From Pasteurella testudinis DSM 23072 (GTDB taxonomy: Bacteria > Pseudomonadota > Gammaproteobacteria > Enterobacterales > Pasteurellaceae), in assembly GCF_900176075.1 (NCBI RefSeq), contig NZ_FWWV01000016.1, forward strand, positions 1 through 38,685: a stretch of DNA of 38,685 bases, in the 5' to 3' direction. Shown here piece by piece: positions 34,492 to 38,685 of this stretch; the stretch's first letter is position 1, and every line of letters begins with the position of its first letter. The notes beneath the pieces are model-generated. The model ran no database searches and was not told where the DNA came from. It saw only the letters and a list, made by a program, of their open reading frames with translations. A program made the translations under genes and the position numbers.

Positions 34492-35712
34492 CTATGCCGT
34501 AACACGCCGTTGCAGCAATAGCAACACTTCATAATGATCGGTATGCGGAAACATGTCAAACAGACGGATTTTACTGATCTGATAGTCCTTGAGTATCGCC
34601 AAGTCTTTGGCCATGCTCACCGCATTACAGCTGGAATAGAGGATAAACTGCGGTGCAAAATCATTGAGAAATCCGGCCAACGGCTTACCGATACCGCGTC
34701 GTGGCGGATTGACAATCACCAACTGCGGTTTTTGCGGCTGCGCTTCGCCGGTTGCAAACGTCGCCGAATCCAAAGAGCGGAATTCAACCGCACTTTGCCG
34801 TTGATCGTTCAAACCCAAATACTCCGCCGACAGCTTGGCACTGGCAATCGCCGAGGGTGAAATTTCAATGCCGGTTAATTGCAGCAAAGTGCGGTTTTCC
34901 GCCGTTTGCCGCGTTGCTTTTAATGCGCTTAAACAGTGCAAACCGAAGCCGCCGACACCACAAAACAGATCCCATAAATCGACAATGGGCAAATCTTGTA
35001 CCCAGCTTTGCGCTTGCCGATACAGCGCGGCCGCCACTTGCGGATTGGTTTGAAAAAAACCTTGCGGGCGGATAAACAGCGGAATACCGTTAAAACGCTC
35101 CTCCAAAACCTGCTGTTCAGTCAGAAAAATTTCCTGCTCTCCTTCCAAAATCGCAGCATGTTGCGGCTGAATATTCAGCGACACCACCGCCAATTGCGGC
35201 AGGCGCTGCAATAATCCGGCCAATTCGCGCCGAATCAACGCCAGTTTATTCTCGCTACGCAGCACAAAGCGCAACATGAATTTGCCGTTGTAACGGCTTT
35301 CGGTCAGCAAAATATATTTCAATTCGCCTTTGCGTTTTTGCACGTTGTAAGGCACTAAACCGGCACGGGCGATAAAATCTTTCAATTGCGGAAAAACCGT
35401 TTGCATCGTCTGCGGATACAACGGGCAGCCGCATAAATCGACCGCACTTTGCGGATCGTCCGGCTCATTGACAATCCCTAAAAGCGGACGTTCGACACTG
35501 CCGCTGACCACCATCTTGGCTTTGTTGCGAAAACCGCTGATTGCAGAAGCAAAAGGCGGAAACCAGTCGGCGGCGCTTAAATCCAACGCCGAAAGTTGTT
35601 GGCGCAAATGCCGCTGCTTGCGCGCCAACTGCTCGGCATACTTCACCTCAAGCCACTGGCACGAGCGGCATTGCTGTTGTTGATAATAAGAACATGCAAG
35701 TAAATCAGGCAT
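34492..35712 (-). CDS. rlmC: 23S rRNA (uracil-5)-methyltransferase RlmC
   Basis: The protein (406 residues from this ATG) is an RlmC/RumB-type iron-sulfur methyltransferase that methylates U747 of 23S rRNA. The cluster-binding cysteines lie in the first part ([12 protein letters not shown] and DLCGCPLYP). The SAM domain has [14 protein letters not shown], and the active site is in [12 protein letters not shown] and YSSCNA. The frame continues upstream to a TTG, but the ATG at 35712 is preferred. Its first codons overlap the nagZ stop by eight bases, so it is probably coupled to nagZ. Confidence 0.94.
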   Translation of the reverse strand: MPDLLACSYYQQQQCRSCQWLEVKYAEQLARKQRHLRQQLSALDLSAADWFPPFASAISGFRNKAKMVVSGSVERPLLGIVNEPDDPQSAVDLCGCPLYPQTMQTVFPQLKDFIARAGLVPYNVQKRKGELKYILLTESRYNGKFMLRFVLRSENKLALIRRELAGLLQRLPQLAVVSLNIQPQHAAILEGEQEIFLTEQQVLEERFNGIPLFIRPQGFFQTNPQVAAALYRQAQSWVQDLPIVDLWDLFCGVGGFGLHCLSALKATRQTAENRTLLQLTGIEISPSAIASAKLSAEYLGLNDQRQSAVEFRSLDSATFATGEAQPQKPQLVIVNPPRRGIGKPLAGFLNDFAPQFILYSSCNAVSMAKDLAILKDYQISKIRLFDMFPHTDHYEVLLLLQRRVTA

Positions 35713-36742
35713 TTTTGCGCTCAAGCCATTGCTGCTGTAAACGTGCCAAAGTGCGGTTGGCTTCCAACCAACGGCTCGTGCTTTGCAAACTGTTCCACTC
35801 GACGGTTTTGCGTTTAAACAATCGGTTCAACCGCACTTGGCTTTCGGCACTTGGCCGGTGTTGCAGGTTGTCCAAAACCTCAACCACGCCCTCGCGTTCG
35901 TTACACAACAGCAACAGATCGCAGCCGGCTTGCAGCGAGGCTTGGCAACGTTCGACAAAATTCCCCATAAAACCGGCGCCTTTCATGCCGAGATCATCAG
36001 AAAAAATCGCACCGTCAAAACAAAGTTGTCGGCGCAAAACCTGTTGTAACCAATACGTCGAACCGCTTGCCGGCTGGCTGTCGCATTGGCTGTAAATCAC
36101 ATGCGCCGGCATAACCGCCTGCAATTTTCCGGCTTGAATTAAGCGGGAAAACGGCTGAATGTCCTGTGCAAAAATCATTTCTGCCGGACGATCGTCAATC
36201 GGCGTTTCCAAGTGCGAATCGGCAATCACATGGCCGTGGCCGGGAAAATGCTTACCGGTCGCCGCCATGCCCATTTGCGCCATCCCGTCGATAAAGGCTT
36301 CCGCCAAACGGCTGACTAACCGCACTTCTTCGCCAAAACTACGATCACCGATTGCCTTGCTTTGATGCCCCAAATCCAACACCGGTGCAAAACTGAGATC
36401 AATATCCAGCGCCGCCATTTCCGCTGCCATCAGCCAGCCGGCTTCCTGCGCCCATTGCCGTTGCTGCGCTTCGTCCGCACTCATGGCGGCAAACGCCTGC
36501 ATTGCCGGCAAGGCGCTGAAACCGTCGCGAAAGCGCTGCACCCGTCCGCCCTCTTGATCGACCGTGATCAACAGCGGTTTTTTCACCCGTTGGCGCACCG
36601 AGTGAATCAGCTGCTGTAATTGGCGGCGATCGTGAAAATTACGGCTGAATAAAATCAGCCCGGCGACCAGCGGGTGTGCTAATAATTCCGCTTCCTCCGC
36701 GGTCAGTTCGTAAGACTGTAAATCAATGAATAGTGTGGACAT
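35705..36742 (-). CDS. nagZ: Beta-N-acetylhexosaminidase NagZ
   Basis: The 345-residue cytoplasmic enzyme is a GH3 hydrolase that removes N-acetylglucosamine from anhydromuropeptides in cell-wall recycling. Its marks are the opening [41 protein letters not shown] with the acid/base His, and [10 protein letters not shown] with the nucleophile Asp. It follows thiK by five bases and overlaps rlmC. Confidence 0.96.
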   Translation of the reverse strand: MSTLFIDLQSYELTAEEAELLAHPLVAGLILFSRNFHDRRQLQQLIHSVRQRVKKPLLITVDQEGGRVQRFRDGFSALPAMQAFAAMSADEAQQRQWAQEAGWLMAAEMAALDIDLSFAPVLDLGHQSKAIGDRSFGEEVRLVSRLAEAFIDGMAQMGMAATGKHFPGHGHVIADSHLETPIDDRPAEMIFAQDIQPFSRLIQAGKLQAVMPAHVIYSQCDSQPASGSTYWLQQVLRRQLCFDGAIFSDDLGMKGAGFMGNFVERCQASLQAGCDLLLLCNEREGVVEVLDNLQHRPSAESQVRLNRLFKRKTVEWNSLQSTSRWLEANRTLARLQQQWLERKNA

Positions 36743-36747
36743 GTTAA

Positions 36748-37569
36748 TTACTCTGTATACTGCGGATCAGGGTTGCATGCTTTGCTGCACTGCCATAAAC
36801 GATTCACCATTTTTACCCAAGGATAATAACTGGCGATCGAACGGATAAAAGCGCGCTCTTGCGTGATGAGATGATTATTTTTAATATATTGATTTAAAAA
36901 ATATTTTTGCTGTTTTTCGCTCAAGGTGTTATTGGCGAAGAAAAAAGCCAATTCCAGCGCCGGATTGGACAGCGAGGCATATTCCCAATCGATAATGTTT
37001 AAACCGCTCTTTTGGCTCATCACCAGATTTTGCAAATGCAAATCATGGTGTCCCACCACCTGAATATCCGTTTCTTCAAACGGCACAAGTTTATCCAGCA
37101 TCAACAGCCAGCTCCCCTGCTGTTCGGTCGGAAGTTGTTGTAATAACAAGAAAATATGCTGAATCAGATCCAAGTGCGGTACAACCGCCAATTCATTACA
37201 GTGCAAAACCGAATAGTGGTGCAAGTTTTGTAAGCGCTTTGCCAATTGCACCAGCAAACTGTTGTTCCATTTGCGCGGCGCTGTGCCATCGATCCACTCC
37301 AGCACCAAGAAATCTTGCCCTTGATAAAACACTTTCGGCACAAACGGCAAGGCTTGCAGATTGAATAAAATATCCCCTTCCAGATAGCGTTTCGCCCCCA
37401 AACATTGAGCCGCTTCCGTTTGCAGACGCAGCAAAAAATGCTGTTGACCTGATGGCTCGTCTTGCTCGACCGTCACGCAATAAGCGCCGTCGCTTAGCCC
37501 CTGCACTCTCTTGCAGGCAACCACCTTGCCCGACCAAAAATCCGCTTGCAGGATATCCGTCAATGCCAT
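36748..37569 (-). CDS. thiK: Thiamine kinase
   Basis: The 273-residue protein has the choline/aminoglycoside-kinase fold. The catalytic loop reads HHDLHLQN and the metal-binding step [17 protein letters not shown], as in ThiK (YcfN). It phosphorylates thiamine in salvage and would complement the ThiBPQ importer. The order ycfL-thiK-nagZ supports the name, since the family alone is broad. I chose the ATG at 37569; a GTG lies just before it. The ribosome site is weak and translation is probably coupled to ycfL, whose stop is six bases upstream. Confidence 0.85.
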   Translation of the reverse strand: MALTDILQADFWSGKVVACKRVQGLSDGAYCVTVEQDEPSGQQHFLLRLQTEAAQCLGAKRYLEGDILFNLQALPFVPKVFYQGQDFLVLEWIDGTAPRKWNNSLLVQLAKRLQNLHHYSVLHCNELAVVPHLDLIQHIFLLLQQLPTEQQGSWLLMLDKLVPFEETDIQVVGHHDLHLQNLVMSQKSGLNIIDWEYASLSNPALELAFFFANNTLSEKQQKYFLNQYIKNNHLITQERAFIRSIASYYPWVKMVNRLWQCSKACNPDPQYTE

Positions 37570-37574
37570 CACGT

Positions 37575-37937
37575 TTACTCTACGCCTTTCACATAAATTC
37601 GATAATTGCTGCTGCTAAGGGTCGGTTTTTCCAATCCGATGATTTCACGCTGTTTCGGTTGCAGCAACAGCCGTTTCCATTGCGGTGTCTGCGACCAATC
37701 GCTAAGCTGGGTCACGCCGTCTTTGTCATACCATGTGATTTGATATTGCAGTGCCAATAACTGCTGACTCAAATTGCCCAAGCTGACTTGGCTCGACGCC
37801 GCATCAACTTCTGTCACTGCGGCGATATGGGAGTCCAGATTGATAATCGGCTGTTTATCCGCCAAATAACGCGGCGGCGCACTGGAACAGGCAGCCAAAA
37901 ACAAGCTGCCAAGCATAAGGATAAAAAAGCGTTTCAT
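37575..37937 (-). CDS. ycfL: YcfL-family outer-membrane lipoprotein (DUF1425)
   Basis: The 120-residue protein has a type II signal peptide with lipobox LAAC (lipidated Cys at about 17). The mature domain contains LLALQYQITWYDKDG and the WKRLLLQPKQRE segment of the YcfL family. Function is not established. In enteric bacteria ycfL sits between hinT and lpoB; here lpoB is absent and thiK follows directly. Confidence 0.85.
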   Translation of the reverse strand: MKRFFILMLGSLFLAACSSAPPRYLADKQPIINLDSHIAAVTEVDAASSQVSLGNLSQQLLALQYQITWYDKDGVTQLSDWSQTPQWKRLLLQPKQREIIGLEKPTLSSSNYRIYVKGVE

Positions 37938-37965
37938 TTTTTTGCCAACCTCTATTTTGTCAACA

Positions 37966-38328
37966 TCATTTTGCTAACATTGCACCCAATTTTTTGCCGC
38001 CGAGCAAGTGCATGTGCAGATGAAATACTTCCTGTCCGGCATGCTCGTTACAGTTGACAATCAAGCGATAGCCGTCTTGCGCAATCCCTTGCTCGGCGGC
38101 AATTTTCGCCGCCACGACAAACAACCGTCCGAGCGCTTGCTCATCTTGTGCCGACACCTCGTTCACCGTCGGAATCAGCTTATTCGGAATAATCAAAATA
38201 TGCGTCGGTGCCTGCGGTGAAATATCGCGAAACGCCGTGACCAACTCGTCTTGATACACAATATCCGCCGGAATTTCACGCCGGATAATTTTACTGAAAA
38301 TCGTTTCTTGCGGTTTTTCGTTTGCCAT
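37966..38328 (-). CDS. hinT: HIT-family purine nucleoside phosphoramidase HinT
   Basis: The 120-residue protein has the HIT motif HLHMHLL at about 103-109 and the standard start [19 protein letters not shown]. It hydrolyses adenosine 5'-phosphoramidate-type substrates. The ATG at 38328 follows AAGGAAAG at a good distance; the longer frame to 38355 would put this ribosome site inside the coding region. It is first in the hinT-ycfL-thiK-nagZ-rlmC run. Confidence 0.96.
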   Translation of the reverse strand: MANEKPQETIFSKIIRREIPADIVYQDELVTAFRDISPQAPTHILIIPNKLIPTVNEVSAQDEQALGRLFVVAAKIAAEQGIAQDGYRLIVNCNEHAGQEVFHLHMHLLGGKKLGAMLAK

Positions 38329-38438
38329 CGTTTCTTTCCTTGTTTTTCCGTACAAATTTAGCCAAGAATAATGAAGTTGCCTGTTTTTGGCAAGTTGCTT
38401 ATGCCTTGCTCAGGGCAACCGCGCACTTTGTCTAATAA

Positions 38439-38685
38439 TCAACCAACAACACCAAACATCAGCTCTGACCTGAATTCATCTGACCAACCCGCTGCTTTCA
38501 GCTTCATCCGCATACTCATTTTAGCCGGGTGAAGCCGCGATAAATTCAACGCAAAACGGCGCAATATCGCCATATTCTCCGCGCCGTCATCCTTGCTTAT
38601 CACACAATCATCTTCCCGATAGACCATATCCAGCACCCAGTGCGCCTTATTCTCCACTTCCCAATGACCGCGAATACTGTGCGAT
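38439..38685 (-). CDS. ISAs1-family transposase, C-terminal part
   Basis: The frame enters from the right window edge and ends at 38439 (about 81 residues). It reads SHSIRGHWEVENKAHWVLDM, then VYREDDCVISKDDGAENMAI and LRRFALNL. This is the conserved C-terminal block of ISAs1-family (H-repeat-associated) transposases, which includes the final Glu of the catalytic triad. The N-terminal part lies outside the window, so whether it is intact is unknown. The left end of the element is probably near 38400 (CAGGGCAACC) but was not confirmed. Confidence 0.9.
   Translation of the reverse strand, partial: SHSIRGHWEVENKAHWVLDMVYREDDCVISKDDGAENMAILRRFALNLSRLHPAKMSMRMKLKAAGWSDEFRSELMFGVVG

Noticed and set aside
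35541-36095. 184-codon plus-strand frame opposite rlmC and nagZ
   Set aside because: It covers two well-identified genes on the other strand and has no coding features of its own.
38329-38355. Longer start of HinT (MYGKTRKET)
   Set aside because: It would place the ribosome site inside the coding region, and the family begins near the internal ATG.

Overview
The window is from a Pasteurellaceae genome of the Haemophilus influenzae type. The nine-base DNA uptake signal AAGTGCGGT, or its complement ACCGCACTT, occurs roughly 35 to 40 times. The gene neighbourhoods (dnaK-dnaJ, thiBPQ, bioB, sapABCDF beside a psp locus, an OmpP1/FadL porin beside a DUF406 gene, hinT-ycfL-thiK-nagZ-rlmC) are gammaproteobacterial. 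The core genes are moderately GC-rich, so a Haemophilus sensu stricto species is not certain; Aggregatibacter, Pasteurella and relatives fit equally well. The window starts inside an IS3-family element and stops inside an ISAs1-family transposase, so it may be a contig bounded by insertion sequences.

Positions 1-264 are the transposase end of the IS3-family element. Positions about 280-7230 are a very AT-rich accessory island with no uptake signal. All its genes run on the plus strand. It holds an exported helical protein, two zinc-ribbon-like membrane proteins, a DUF1266 gene broken by a frameshift, a run of small polytopic membrane proteins (two more look frameshifted) and a repeat-helix protein with an N-terminal anchor. 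No function can be assigned. It looks like a decaying, horizontally acquired, envelope-associated cluster.

Positions 7219-11142 carry the heat-shock genes dnaK and dnaJ on the minus strand, with a good sigma-32 promoter. An unrelated AT-rich lipoprotein gene lies between them. Then follow a YdgA/DUF945 gene, an acetamidase/formamidase-like gene, nsrR, and a PPK2-type polyphosphate kinase. A TPP riboswitch precedes thiB-thiP-thiQ (thiamine ABC importer), and bioB follows. A peroxiredoxin gene diverges from a metC-type lyase gene.

Positions 22278-25448 (minus) are pspB-pspC-ycjX-ycjF-like envelope-stress genes without pspA or pspF. Positions 25570-31054 (plus) are the sapABCDF peptide/haem importer. 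A cluster of four uptake signals follows, then a DUF406 gene divergent from an OmpP1/FadL porin gene, then ogt. Next is a perfect tract of 24 GCAA repeats, a typical phase-variation signature, with a short exported-protein gene downstream. The right end is a minus-strand run: hinT, ycfL, thiK, nagZ, rlmC. Thiamine is covered twice: import (thiBPQ) and phosphorylation (thiK).
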